In this document: piece by piece, positions 11,247 through 23,080 of the stretch
How the letters are laid out: every line of letters starts with the position of its first letter
Position numbering within the stretch: the stretch's first letter is position 1
NCBI GenBank assembly: GCA_037013495.1
Contig: CM072806.1
Location: 17,219,001-17,283,000, forward strand
From: Hippophae tibetana
Taxonomy: Eukaryota; Streptophyta; Magnoliopsida; Rosales; Elaeagnaceae
Direction: 5' to 3'
DNA: 64,000 nucleotides
The notes under the pieces: generated by a model
Seen by the model: the letters and a program-made list of their open reading frames with translations, nothing else
Databases searched by the model: none
What the model was told of the DNA's origin: nothing
Program-made: the position numbers and the translations under genes

Positions 11247-14200
11247 AATCAATTTTAGTTAATTATATTCTTATACATTAATTGGATATTGAAAAATTAA
11301 GTGTAAGATGTATTTTTGTTTTTACCCTTCACTTGTTACCTATGTATTTTTTTTATAATATAAAAAATATGTATTTGATGCATATTATATATATTAAATT
11401 GAAAATAAACTAATTGATGATTAACTAATTAACTAGCCTTCATGATGGTTTCTTTTATGGAAGGATTTCATGACATTCCTATGGACGGTTGTCAACCTTT
11501 ATTTTCCCTTTTTTTTTGGCATGACTTATCTTCTTTCTTTACTCCACTTTAATTTTCAAACTTGGTAATATTAGTTTAGCACATGATTTTGAAGGTTATA
11601 GGTTCTTCACTTTTCCCTTCTCTTTTTTTAGTAGTGGCAAATTTAAGTGACACGTTTAATATACTCACATCTTAACTACATTATTTGGAACTTAGAAAGT
11701 AAATAAAAGAATATAGGCGGCCACGTTAAGTGATTTTGTTATTATCAAAACTACTTTTTATTTATAATAACTTTAATAGACAATAATACACTCTAATTCT
11801 ATAATCACTAGAGGCTTGGTAAAAGCAAATTCAACCTCAATTCTCACAACATTCACAAGGTTATTTCTAGAGAAGTAAAGGTCAAAATCCAATATGTTAC
11901 CTATTCGTTTAACAATCTTTGTCACAATGGATGTTTTCCTCTAATTTGGGGACAAGTATGCACTTACACCGAATAAAGCAATAAATCAAAACACATTGTG
12001 ATAGATGAACACCTAATTACAACCTATTTATTATCACTAGAGAATTTTTAAAATTCTATGATGACTTGTTAAGCACTAGTTCAATAGCGTCAATTTTTTC
12101 AAAATAGAACAAGAAAGTTGATCAATCAAGAGCGTTTAGTTTGATTTCACCTTTTCTCACCCATACTTGCTAAAGACTATGAATAGTGCATCTGTATTAA
12201 TATAACGCTCTATAATAACTCAATCCACAATCACCAGTTCATATGAATCCTATTCCTCAATAAATAGGTATTCGATCTCGAGCATAAAATCGAGATTATC
12301 CAATCTGTTTAGAATTTTCTCTATATTTTCCCAAAACAAAGAATTAAATATACTTAGAAAGATCACTTCAAGGCCAAAGGTCAATTGAGAAACACACAAA
12401 ACCAAACTTTATGCACATCATGTAGATAAAAGTTAAAAAAAAAGATGAAAATTATTGCTAGAAAAGACAAAGAACAAACAAAAGCTTGAAAGAATTAAGT
12501 AATCGTTAGATAAATTGACAAGAAAATGATGCAATTTGGGAAGAGATTGCTTCGCATAAAAAACCCTAGTTCTTTGAGAAAGTTTGATGCATCCTAAGTG
12601 CAATTGTTGGGTAAAATGTAAATAAGAAAGGCTAAGTTGAGATGTTAGAAAGTATCAAAGATCATAGCCGCGCTTTTTTAAGCAGGGGATTCAATCGCTT
12701 TAAAATAAATGAAACTTGTGTGCACTTCTTCCTTATTGTCTAATGCAGTGAAATAATTAATTGATGTTGTAAACTTGTGACATGCAGTTAGATAGAAAAG
12801 TTCGTGCTTCAAATATGTAGATTGTTTTTAAATGATTGTATAACATCCAAAATTTATAAAAAAAAAAAAAAAAAACCAAAAATAAAGGACGGGATAACAC
12901 GTTGGCAGATTTAACCCCACGAAGACAACAATGTGAATCGCGGGCCGTCGGAGTTGGGTCTGTAGCGCAGGGTTCCATTATCACCTTTGGCACCTTCCCA
13001 AACAATAATTTAAGGATAAATTAGGAAAATTATTGAAATTATTACTATTGCATCCAAAATTACTTAAATAAGGGAAATTTCAAATATATATATTAGTAGT
13101 ATATAACGTACACTAATATGTATTTATTTAATTTATGTATATAAATATGTATTGGATGAATCGGATGAATGTGTATTTCATATATATAAATTATGTATTA
13201 TTAAAATTTTATTTTGAGATAAATGTAATTATATACAAAATCTATGTATTATTTATCACTTAAATATTTTCAAAAATAAAATCTTTTTTTGAAAATAAAG
13301 CTATTCTAATTATATTTCCAACATATGACATAGTGTGATTCTTAGCCCAAAAAAATAAAAATAAAAAGAATAAAAAAATATTACATGTGTTATTTATTTT
13401 CTTTACTTTTTTTATTACAATTTGTTTCTTTTTCATGAAATATGTTTGAGAAGATAACTTTTATAACTTTTTCTTAACCTTTAATCCTTAATTTGCTCAT
13501 CTATTTTATATTATAATTTTCTCTCTTCATTTAAATAGATTTGATAGTTTAGTTATAATAAAAAAAACTTGAAAAATTATTAAGATTTATAATAATAAAA
13601 ATAACATCTTAATAATATTAAACGGCATTTAATATTAATTATGTTAAAATAATTATAATTTAATTTGAATAATAATTTAATGTAAAATAATGTATAAAAC
13701 TTTATTTTAATAGTAAAAATATATGGTTTGAACATTATAAATGTTATTTTGTGGCTACAAATTTTAAATATTATATTTTTGTTGTTTACTTCAAAAGAAT
13801 TTGTATGAAACAAATTAATGTATATACGATGGATATTGAATTTTTTTTTAAAATTAATATTAATACTTAGGTTATTATATATTAATACTTATATTATTTA
13901 AAATAATTTTGTTATTATATATTTTAGGAGTTTTATTTTTTATAATTTTATTTAAATTTATTGATATAAAATATTGAATTGAGAATTTTTTTTAACCTCA
14001 TTCATTACTTTAATGTTCATCTTGGTAGATTAATCTAATCGATAACATTAATTACATCCTTTTTTTTTTCCTTTATCCCAATAAACATTTTTTTCCCCTT
14101 GTTTTCCCTATCATTTGAATTATGAAAACAAAACATTTTATTGAGAATGAGAAAATTGTTTCCATTTTTAAAATTAAATAAAAAATTGTTTTTCATTATT

Positions 14201-14331
14201 TTTTAAGGTAAGAGATTAATATGAATCAATTAATTAAAAATCGTTAAAACTAAAATAGTAAGTAACATACCGAAAATTTATTTTTACACACATTGTGGGA
14301 TAAAATATGGTTAGAAAATTAATAATTAGCA

Positions 14332-14342
14332 CTATATATAAC
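14332..14342 (+). promoter_or_regulatory. TATA box of the DUF4408/DUF761 gene
   Basis: CTATATATAAC lies about 185 bp upstream of the ATG at 14525. The stretch in between is C/T-rich (including CTTTTC repeats), typical of a plant 5' leader, which puts transcription start at about 14365. Confidence 0.6.
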
Positions 14343-14446
14343 GAAGAGCGACATTCTCTGCTAGACATTCAGTTTTCTCCTTCCATTCCACTAGAGAGAG
14401 TCTCGATCTTTTATCTCTCTGTCAGTCTCTATTAAATACCCTTATT

Positions 14447-14472
14447 TTCTTTTCCTTTTCCTTTTCCTTTTC
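14447..14472. repeat. CTTTTC microsatellite in the 5' leader
   Basis: About four copies of the hexamer TTTTCC end in CCCGG, about 55 bp upstream of the start codon. Pyrimidine-rich leader repeats of this kind are common in plant genes. Confidence 0.85.
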
Positions 14473-14524
14473 CCGGAAAATATTCCAAAAAAATTTCTCT
14501 TGTAACTTTTTCACAAGATCGACT

Positions 14525-15331
14525 ATGGATATTTTACACGAGTTTGACAACGTCAAGGCAGAGAAAGCCAATGCGATGAGAAGCTACCGTCTTCGTCAAC
14601 TCTTAGAATGGGGTTTTAGAGTGTTCGTTGGTGTCATCGTTCTTGCTCAATCCACTACTTGGGTTCCGATCGCCGTGAAATCGACCATCCATTTTTTCAG
14701 AGATTTGATCTCTATCTTCAACTGTCATTTTTACGTTTTCATTCTCTTCAACGTCATAATTTTCCTCGTCTACGCCTTTTCCTCCTTATACCCCACCGCC
14801 ACCGCCAACGATAACAACAAACAACAAAAGACCAGCACCGATTTGTACGACGAGTTCGTAGTCAACAGTACATATGGCCGGAGATTCTATGCCGGTAACA
14901 ACTCCCCGGTGCCGGAAAATTCTTTCGAAGATAAACACATGGTGTGCACTGAGAATGAGATTTCGTCTCCGGCTATATCAAACCAAAAATACTTAGTAAA
15001 ATCTGAAGACTCTGTTTCTTTTGAAAATAGAGGCCCTGTTGTTGAAAACAAGGCTTTGGTGGTGAAGTGTTATCGGAGGACTCAATCGGAGAGTTACAAG
15101 AGGAGTGAGAGTGAAAAGTTAAAGCAAGAGTTTCGGCGATCAAATACGACCAAACATCGGGACTTAAAGGCTTCAAAAGAAGAAGCTACAGTGGATGGAA
15201 TGAGTAATGATGAGTTTAATCAGACAATTGAGGCCTTCATTGCAGCTCAAAAGTGGATTCAAAGAGAAGAATTTCGAGAAGAAAGAAAAACAGAGTGTGG
15301 TTTCGCTCTAACTACTCTCCGACAATATTAA
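14525..15331 (+). CDS. DUF4408 / DUF761 two-helix membrane protein (268 aa)
   Basis: Single-exon plant protein of unknown biochemical role. Residues 1-25 are hydrophilic. Two hydrophobic segments follow at about 31-50 (FRVFVGVIVLAQSTTWVPIA) and 66-89 (CHFYVFILFNVIIFLVYAF), the arrangement of the DUF4408 N-terminal domain. Residues 90-215 are polar and probably disordered. The C-terminus at about 222-254 carries the DUF761 signature (TVDGMSNDEFNQTIEAFI, then QKWIQREEF). This pairing belongs to a plant family whose members are annotated only by these domains. The start is the first ATG after a TATA-bearing leader and the stop is TAA. Base composition is clearly higher in G+C than the flanks, as expected of a real coding region. 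No intron is needed. The gene appears intact and has no gene neighbour within several kilobases. Confidence 0.9.
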   Translation: MDILHEFDNVKAEKANAMRSYRLRQLLEWGFRVFVGVIVLAQSTTWVPIAVKSTIHFFRDLISIFNCHFYVFILFNVIIFLVYAFSSLYPTATANDNNKQQKTSTDLYDEFVVNSTYGRRFYAGNNSPVPENSFEDKHMVCTENEISSPAISNQKYLVKSEDSVSFENRGPVVENKALVVKCYRRTQSESYKRSESEKLKQEFRRSNTTKHRDLKASKEEATVDGMSNDEFNQTIEAFIAAQKWIQREEFREERKTECGFALTTLRQY

Positions 15332-15334
15332 CCG

Positions 15335-15362
15335 GGAGAGAGAGAGAGTGAGAGAGAGAGAG
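15335..15362. repeat. GA microsatellite in the 3' untranslated region
   Basis: A run of GA dinucleotides with one GTG interruption starts four bases after the TAA stop of the DUF4408/DUF761 gene, so it should be in the mRNA. Confidence 0.9.
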
Positions 15363-17708
15363 AATTAATAGTAAGCTTTGGCTCTCTAATTAGTTAACGA
15401 AGATAAGACTTTAGTTTTAGATTTCAGTATTTCATCGTTATCGTATTGTAACCAAACGCTAATGTACAGTGATCTTATGATCAAACCCAATATAATGAAC
15501 TATTATGAATTTTACGGAGATCGTTTGCGTTTTAATCTTAATTTATGTGTTAATTTATATTATTAAAGTTTAGTATAAAATAATTTTGCTCTCTCATTTT
15601 TATTGTGATTTTTTTGCTTTCTCTACGAACAATTAGTTACTAATTTTATACTAATGACTCCGAATTCAAATATAGCATTTTATTTTAATAAAATCTTAGA
15701 CAAATGTTTCTTTTGACAATATTTTTATTTTAATTAAGTTGGTTAAGTTTAAAAATATTAGGTATTCAAGTCAAAAGTTTATAAATACTATATTACAAGA
15801 ACAAATTAGTATAATTTCAGTTTAAATAATTACAATAGAATGGTACAAATAGTCATATAATATTAAATAAATAAATATTTTAATTTTACAACTTTTGAAT
15901 TTATGGTTGGAATATGGGGTGAATATACCTTAGGCCAAGAAGTTCATTGGACCCTCTCGTCTATATAAAAAAATAAAATTTTAAATAAGATGTTTATAAA
16001 ATTATATATAAATTATTATATATTTAAAATAAATTAAACAATGTTATCTAGATTTTAATTTTTAACCTATTCTTTATTTAAATCAAACATAAATTTAAGT
16101 GATTAAAACTTATGATATAAACGAGAGATTGATAAGTCTTTATTATCATGCTACTAGTTAAACCACTAAAAAACTCGTTATATAATTAATAATTTAAATA
16201 TAATTATTCTCGAAACAATATATATATAACATTTTTTTATTATATCAATAATAAATCACTTAATTAAAATGTAATCATATTTATTCTTTTCTACTCAATT
16301 TTTTTAAGATTAGAAATTCTTATTCTCCTTATAATTTATGTTAATTTTTATTTATTTATTTATTATTATTATTATAATTATTAATTTAAATATTATAAAA
16401 ATTAATAAATAAATATTATTTTTTAATATTTATACGCATACATTCCTTGACTTAAAATCCTCAATCCAACCTTAGCTTTTGATTATAAGATTGTGAGTGA
16501 TAGGAGGTCTTAACTAGCCATGTTTTTACACTTTACAAAGTTGTATAATCCTTAATGGCTATTTTTTTTTATTTTTTATTTTTGCTTTCTTACTAACTAA
16601 TCCTTAATGGGTTTTGAAGCTACAAGGCTAGTGTCCTCAATTTCTAAAGGGACTCTGATATTTTATTTATGAACAAGATCACTTTTCATATAATTTAAAT
16701 CAAAACACAGCAAAACCAATATCGAACATCTTTTTTTTTTAGTTAGGTATTAAAACAAAAATGATCGAGTTAGGTCTGTCATAATTATTCTCACACTAAC
16801 TATTTATATTGAAACCTTTATCCTCTCTTTCGAGATCTTTAATCTTTCATGTATATATATTTCACGCATGCAGGCAAAGTTTGCAGATGCCACTCTCTTT
16901 CTGTATATTATTTTTTTTTCTTCTTCATTATTTATGTAATTTCCTTATTGAAGTTGACTTATATTGAGATTTAATATTATTTTGTAATAACGTATATAAT
17001 TAGATCCCTGGCCAAATTACACCTTACGATGAATTAACATACATACAAAACACTGAGGTAAGATTTAAATCAATTTTATTACTTAATATTGGGTATTTAT
17101 GTACATGTTATGTTATGACGATTTTATTGATTAATTAATAATCGTATAAGCAATCCGGCCAAAATCTCATAGGGATATTATGTGATGAGATTTATAAGAG
17201 AGAAATCACTCGGCAACCTTCTTTATCAATTCAATTCAAAAAGTAATTTTTTCTAATTTTAAATTTTGACCAAAAATTTAAAAATTATAAATTGAAAATG
17301 AGTTATTAAAATAGTTAATTTTAAAAATTATAAAATTAAATTAATAATTAATAATTAAAATGAATATCAAATTAATCCTAAATTTTTCTTTCATAATTTA
17401 TAAATAAAAATGTTAACATTGTTGTTTGTTATTGTATTACAGTTTTAGAGTAATATGAAATACACTCTATTACAACTTAATGAAATAAACGATGCGTGTG
17501 CGGCATCATTTAAGACAATCTTCCATAATGGTCCAAGGTGGAGTAGACGAGCATACGTATTATCTAACTATCCCTTTCGATGAAAAATAATTTATACAAA
17601 TTGTATTGAAAAATCATAATGGTATTTCATTGAAACTATTTAAAATAATAAATTTAGAAATTTAAATTAATGAATGATTCCTAACATCAATGAATTTTTT
17701 TAATTATA
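15363..17708. other. AT-rich intergenic spacer
   Basis: The first ~150 bp are probably the 3' untranslated region and polyadenylation zone of the preceding gene. The rest is AT-rich with short A/T-only runs. I see no coding signal, RNA gene or transposon terminus in it. Confidence 0.6.
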
Positions 17709-17713
17709 ACTAG

Positions 17714-17901
17714 TGTTAGAAATATTTAATGATTGAATTGTATTTCATATCTCTTACTTAATGATTGAATTGTATTTCATATCTCTTAAAGAATATATCT
17801 GGTGCTTTTATATAAGAATTACAAGTAAACTAGATATATCTAAAGTACTTAGATATACATTATCATATATATAATAATCTATTACTAGATATACATTAAC
17901 A
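17714..17901 (-). repeat. 3' LTR of the deleted copia element
   Basis: It has TG...CA termini and aligns over its length with 19254-19409. It contains an internal ~31-bp duplication (TTAATGATTGAATTGTATTT occurs twice) that is absent from the other LTR, which accounts for the length difference. Confidence 0.85.
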
Positions 17902-17914
17902 TTCCTTCTCAAAC

Positions 17915-18680
17915 TCAAGGTAGATGTGAGAGCAGCTTGAGATTGTCAACTAAATTACGAATGTGTCCTTTAGGAAGTGTTTTAGTGAAGATATTTACAA
18001 GTTGATCGTTGGAGGAGACGGGAAAAAGCTTGAAAGCATCATGGACAAGATGAGAATGAATAAAGTGACAATCAATCTCGATGTGTTTAGTCCGTTTATA
18101 AAAGATATTGTTGTGAGCAATATGAATGACACTCTGATTGTCACAATAAAGAGGAGTAGCAGAGGATGTGGACACACCCAAATCCTGAAGAAGCCATCAT
18201 AACCAAAGGAACTCAGATATGGTATCAACAAAAGCACGTTATTCTGCTTTAGTACTGGAGTGTGCCATGAAATTTTATTTCTTACTTTGCCAAGAAATCA
18301 AAGAAGAACTAAAGAGAAAGCAATAACCTGTAGTGGACATGCGATCAGTGGGATCCCCTACCCAATTAGCGATCAAAGAATGCACGAAGTATAAGAGGAG
18401 ACTGAGTTGAGTAGAAAATGCCATGGAAGAGAGTGCCCTTCAAGTATCGTAGAATGCACAGAACAACAACATAGTGAGTTGATCGTGGAGCAGACATATA
18501 AGAAAATTCTGAACAAGTAATTGTAAGATAAACCAAGCTGCCAACCAATCATCTATAAAGAGAGGGATTAGACAATGGTTCCCCCCCCCCCCCGAGGGTA
18601 TCAGATGAGCATTAAGTTCAATTGGAGTGTCAATAGTCTTATAGTTAGTAAGTCTAGCTTCATGAGTGATGATGTCAGCT
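17915..18680 (-). pseudogene. Copia pol remnant: C-terminal RT and RNase H
   Basis: From right to left: YKTIDTPIELNAHLIP (18660-18600), a run of 13 C at 18581-18593 that breaks the frame, LVGSLVYLT followed by ARRSTH-like and LRYLKGTLFHG text (18548-18400), an RNase H part with STTGYCF and STKAE motifs in shifted frames (about 18340-18220), and the well-preserved tail LYCDNQSVIHIAHNN, RTKHIEIDCHFI, DQLVNIFTKTLPK (18181-17915). These are diagnostic of Ty1/copia RNase H. Several frameshifts and stops are present. Confidence 0.88.
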
Positions 18681-19237
18681 CTAGGTGGTAGTGTAACGTA
18701 CTAATGACGTCAGCAGGATCTGAGGGTTGCATGTGAGGCACGTGAGGAAGAGGCGTGGTTACTATGTTCGGTGCGTGATGACGCGTGAGTATGAGGATGG
18801 TTGCGGGAATGATGCGGTTGTGTAGATTGAGGTGAGCTGATCACTGTGGAACTTGTATAAATGTTATCGAATCAAGATGCACGGCGGTGCATGAACACGT
18901 GAGGAAAAATTGTGTTTCCTATCTGCGGCGTGTGAGGATGTTTTCTGACTTCGATGGTGGCAAAGCTTCCACGGTTGTGTAGATCAAGGCATCTCGATCA
19001 CTGTGGTACCTGTAAAAAGGTTATCGGAGTAATATGCACGGCGTAGGCAGTGATTGCAATGGTTTTTATGGTGTGGGACTCCTCAACGATGGCGACTACA
19101 GGCTCGGAACCTAAGGACAACGTTGAAAGACGTCAGAGGTTCAATAGTGAGTAGCTGCAGCGGCTGTTGTAACGTTAGAAGCGGTAATGGTGGAGTAACA
19201 CCAAAAATGACAAGACTTCTAAAAGAAAGGTGAGAGT
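18681..19237. other. GC-richer non-coding interior of the deleted copia element
   Basis: About 550 bp with clearly more G+C than its surroundings lie between the primer site and the RT remnant. I find no gag or other conserved domain on either strand. Two similar blocks (TGTGTAGATTGAGGTGAGCTG at about 18820 and a related block near 18978, each followed by ATCACTGTGG) show a diverged internal duplication of about 160 bp. It may be captured host sequence or an eroded leader plus gag. Confidence 0.5.
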
Positions 19238-19253
19238 TGTTGTTCTTATATCA

Positions 19254-19409
19254 TGTTAGAAATACTTGATAATTGTATTATATTTCATTTCTCTTAAGGA
19301 ATATACATGATGCCTTTATATAAAAATTACAAATAAACTAGATATGTCTAAAGTAACTAGATATACATTAGCAGATATATATTAATCTATTACTAGATAT
19401 ACATTAACA
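19254..19409 (-). repeat. 5' LTR of the deleted copia element
   Basis: Partner of 17714-17901, with the same TGTTAGAAATA start and ACATTAACA end. The primer-site remnant lies immediately inside it. Confidence 0.85.
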
Positions 19410-19414
19410 ACTAG

Positions 19415-22110
19415 AAATACATATAATGTTATAGTGTTTTTTCAAAAGTTAAGATCAATTAGTAAAATTATTTATCTAAAACATTAGGATTAATAACATT
19501 CAGCATTATATGTTTAATATATAATGTTTAGTCTATGATATTGAAATTAACAATTTGAATATTTTGAGTTTTTAAAATATATGTATCACTTTGTGTCAAG
19601 TTTTTGAATTGTTAGATTAGGTTTTTTTTAATTATGGGATATATATGTTAATTTTAATGTTCATGAGACAAATTTAGTTATTTTCTTCGATTGTTATAGT
19701 GTTTTGATTACAGGAACATAGATTTGACTTCACAAAAATATCTAAATTTTTTCCAGGTTAGAAAAATGAAACTTTTTGCTAATTCACAAAAAAGGTATAA
19801 ACATGTTTCAATGGTTCAAAAGAACCATCGAAAAAAGTTACAAATTGGTTTTCAAAGAATTTTACCAATTTTCAATGAACCTGCAAAATAATTTCTTCGG
19901 TTGTCTCTAAATAGCAAAAAACAAATTTGTATGTGAGAAAGTCCACAACCGGGCAAACAACTAGGGTAAGGAGTTCTTATAAGTCTGTTTGTACTTTATG
20001 TATGTGTGTTGATTTTCTATGTGCAAAAATTGTATTTGTTAAATTTATTCAATGTTTTGTCTTTCCTTATGTAAAACTGATTATTGTAGATCAATAATAA
20101 ATACATGCATATAGTTAGCAACACTCTGATTAAAATCATGTTTTTCACATACCATGGAGGTGGTTGTTTAGTATGCATGCTTAACCATGAGTGCCAGATT
20201 TTGGTTTGTTTTGAGTACAGGTATTTGAAGAAATAAGTTGATAATTTTTTAAACAAAAAAATATGATTTTTAGCACCTTGCACACCCTCAACAAGAGGCC
20301 TCACCAAACCCCTGGCGAGGTCTATGGTGAGGATCCTGCGGAGATGGTTTGATCGTTGGGTTTTCCTCTATAAATACCCCAATTCTTTTATTCTTTTCAC
20401 CCATGATTTTAATATTAAAACTCTGCCAAAATCGACACTGAGAATTACATTTGTTTCACAAATTATTTTTTGAGAGCTAACGTTATTTTATTTAGTGTTA
20501 TGGGAAAAATGGTGTGCCTGAGTGTTAAACTCAAGACTATTTTGTTTTCTGTGTAAGAAAAAATTGAGAGTTTATACAAGTTATTTTGTTGAGATATCAA
20601 ATCATTGGTTGTGTGTCTCCCATACACAATTTGAAATTTGTGGTGGATTATATGTCCTTGGTTGATTATTGGTGCTCGTGATTGAGGGTGGCCTTCGAGA
20701 TTTATAGCATTATTCTCTTCTCTTTACTAATCTATGAGTTCAAATCATACCACATTGAGTGGTGTTAACTTTGGAGGAAAGTTGACTTCATGTGACAAAC
20801 CAAGTTATTACGGAGGCAACAAGTAAGGACAACAGTTAGTAATTCTAATAGAGGTCTTGACTAACAAAAGTATTGGTGGTTTTATTTCTATCAGAGTTAT
20901 AATTATTTATTACTTAGTGAATTGTTTGTAGTTGAGTGATTGTCATAAGTAACCTGAGGATGTTACCACATAGCTACGATCTTTATGTGGATTTACTTTG
21001 TTATATCTCTTGTTATGCATGATCTATTATTGTGCTAGTATAATTTGAGTTTAAGGTGTGTATGTTCTAACATACTGAAGCTTAAACTCAAATTAGAAAG
21101 CTTTTACTGTTTACTTACCTTTTTCTTATTAAATTATATGTCTATACTAATAGTTTTATATTTTTCTCAGAGTTTCATAATTATTGTTTCTACTATTTAT
21201 TCTGTTTTAGTGTTTATTATTATGTTTCTTGTGAGTAAGGGATGAGTCATTAATAAGTCTATATCTCCTTACCTTAGATATGAACAGGGTAACAAACTCT
21301 TTCAATTGATATTAGCATCGATGCACCCTTTTAAGGCTTAATCGCTTTGGTATTGATTTTTTTAACTCGTTATCCACATATGCACTTTTCTCTCTGATGA
21401 ACTTGGGAGAATGAAGTAATATAAGTAGGCCTTTGTTGTTCAATGGGCTAAGCTATGCTTATTGAAAATCTCAAATGGAAACCTTCTTATGGTCCCTTGG
21501 AGATTGTGTTTGGTTTTTAGTCAAAAATGTTTAGACGTATCCAATCAAAACCCTACTTGATAATACTATGATTCCTAAACACATGATTTAGTGAAAAAAG
21601 AAGAAAGTAAGGAATCTAAATGAAAGAGTAAGAATTTATGCAATCATTAGGGTTATCATACCTGATGAATATCGAAGAATTTAGAGTTGTACTACTTCAA
21701 AACAAACATGAGATATTCTAAAAATTACTCATGAAGGTACTTTTGTTGTAAAACAAATATAAAATTTTGAAGTTAGACAAATATTTTTAACTCTGTATCA
21801 TGCAAGAGGATGAAACCTTTGAAAAATTCTTATAACTTGGGTAGACCTATTAATAAAGAATTGGAACAAGTTAGTAAGATGGACTTGGAACCTTGTATGC
21901 ATACTACAATAATTAAATCTCGTGGTGTGTGTAAATATGCAATCATACAAAATGTTCCCAACTAACTAAGTGTGTGGAGTATTGATTATTAATCATTGAC
22001 CTTATATAAATAAAAGCAACATGCTAAATAAAATAAACAGACTCCGTGTTTTACACATGAGAAAGTTAACAAAGACACAAAGAACTTGCAGGATTTACAA
22101 AGGTTACTTA
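19415..22110. other. AT-rich spacer with a promoter-like patch
   Basis: No conserved coding domain was seen. The less AT-rich part, 20280-20830, carries CTATAAATA at 20368-20376 followed by a leader-like stretch and an ATG at 20734 with a short frame (MSSNHTTLSGVNFGGK, stop soon after). This resembles the leader and truncated gag start of an LTR element, but I could not find an LTR boundary or a second copy, so it stays unassigned. Confidence 0.4.
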
Positions 22111-22119
22111 TCTTAAATA

Positions 22120-23080
22120 GTATAAACAATTATCATTTTTTGAGTTTATTATCTTAAGACTTATTTTTTATTAATTAAATAATAAATTATTACTAGAAAA
22201 TATAGATTAATTTTTTTATACAAGGTCATTTATATTAAGTTATATAAAAAATTATCATTTTTTTTGTTAATTATGTTATTTTATTTTTTATCAATGAAGT
22301 AATATAAATAAATATTAAATTATTCATAGTTAAAATATTGATATTTTTTTTAAAATAAAATAACTTATTCTTTTTTATATAATGTTATTTATATTAAGTA
22401 ACATAAATAATTATAAAATTTTCAAGTTAATTATCCAAATTCTTATTTTTTTATCGATTAAGTATTAAATTAAGTAATAACTTATTAATAGTTAAAATAT
22501 TTACAATATTATATATTATAATTACTTATTTTTTTATACAAGGTTATTTACTATAAGTATTAATCATCTTAAGTCATATTTTTATCAATTAAATAACAAA
22601 AAATAATATAATTTAAGCAATAACTTGTATATTAGTAATTGACAACTTTTTAGAATACAATTAGGTGTAATTGTTTTATACAATATTATTTATCTTAAGC
22701 AACATAAATAATTATCATTTATATTTAGGTTACTTATCTTAAGTCTTATTTTTATCAATTAAATAACAAAAAATAAGTAATTAATTATCACTAGTTAAGA
22801 TATTGATGCTTATCTAGATTTAAATTTTTTACTTTTTTAATTACAAGTTTATTTATGTTGAATAACATAAATAATTATCTTTATTTTTTGATTAATTATT
22901 TTAAGTGTTTTTTTATCAATTAAGTAATATAAATAAGTAATAAATATTAATGACTTAAATATTGAAAATTTTCTAGATTATAATAATTTATATATTTTTT
23001 ATATAATGTTATTATATAAACAATTTTTTTCTAATCTATTGTTTTTAAATCTTATTTTTGTATAAATTAAATAATAAATT
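22120..23080. repeat. Diverged AT-rich tandem array, about seven units
   Basis: A module resembling CTTAAGTCTTATTTTTATCA followed by ATTAAATAA recurs near 22147, 22270, 22432, 22565, 22737, 22902 and 23045. Between copies are related strings such as ACATAAATAATTATC and TATACAAGGTTATTTA. Spacing varies from about 120 to 170 bp. This is a minisatellite-like array decayed by point changes and indels. No ORF or hairpin of note was seen. Confidence 0.65.

Larger units (their letters stand above)
7046..14330. other. AT-rich intergenic spacer, no gene recognised
   Basis: No credible coding region was found over about 7.3 kb. The visible open frames are short, AT-biased and lack known motifs. Small structures here are a hairpin (7731-7770), a 26-bp direct duplication (11101-11152), an 18-bp perfect palindrome (11184-11230), an A run near 12859-12875 and a GC-richer patch (12888-12998). 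The stretch 11820-12660 is less AT-rich than its surroundings and may be an old transposon fragment, but I recognise no domain in it. Confidence 0.6.
17709..19414 (-). mobile_element. Internally deleted Ty1/copia element with target site duplication
   Basis: A 1696-bp element (17714-19409) bounded by two degenerate LTRs of 188 and 156 bp, both beginning TGTTAGAAATA and ending ACATTAACA. It is flanked by the 5-bp target duplication ACTAG (17709-17713 and 19410-19414). The surviving coding remnant is on -, so the right LTR is the 5' LTR. Just inside it, 19238-19253 read on - gives TGATATAAGAAC, a decayed form of the TGGTATCAGAGC initiator-Met tRNA primer site. Inside the left LTR the - strand reads GAGTTTGAGAAGGAA, a polypurine tract. 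Only the C-terminal RT and RNase H part of pol remains; gag, protease, integrase and most of RT are gone. LTR divergence indicates an old insertion. Confidence 0.88.

Noticed and set aside
14973..15176. 67-residue frame on - inside the DUF4408/DUF761 gene
   Set aside because: Antisense shadow of a well-supported coding region with no motif of its own.
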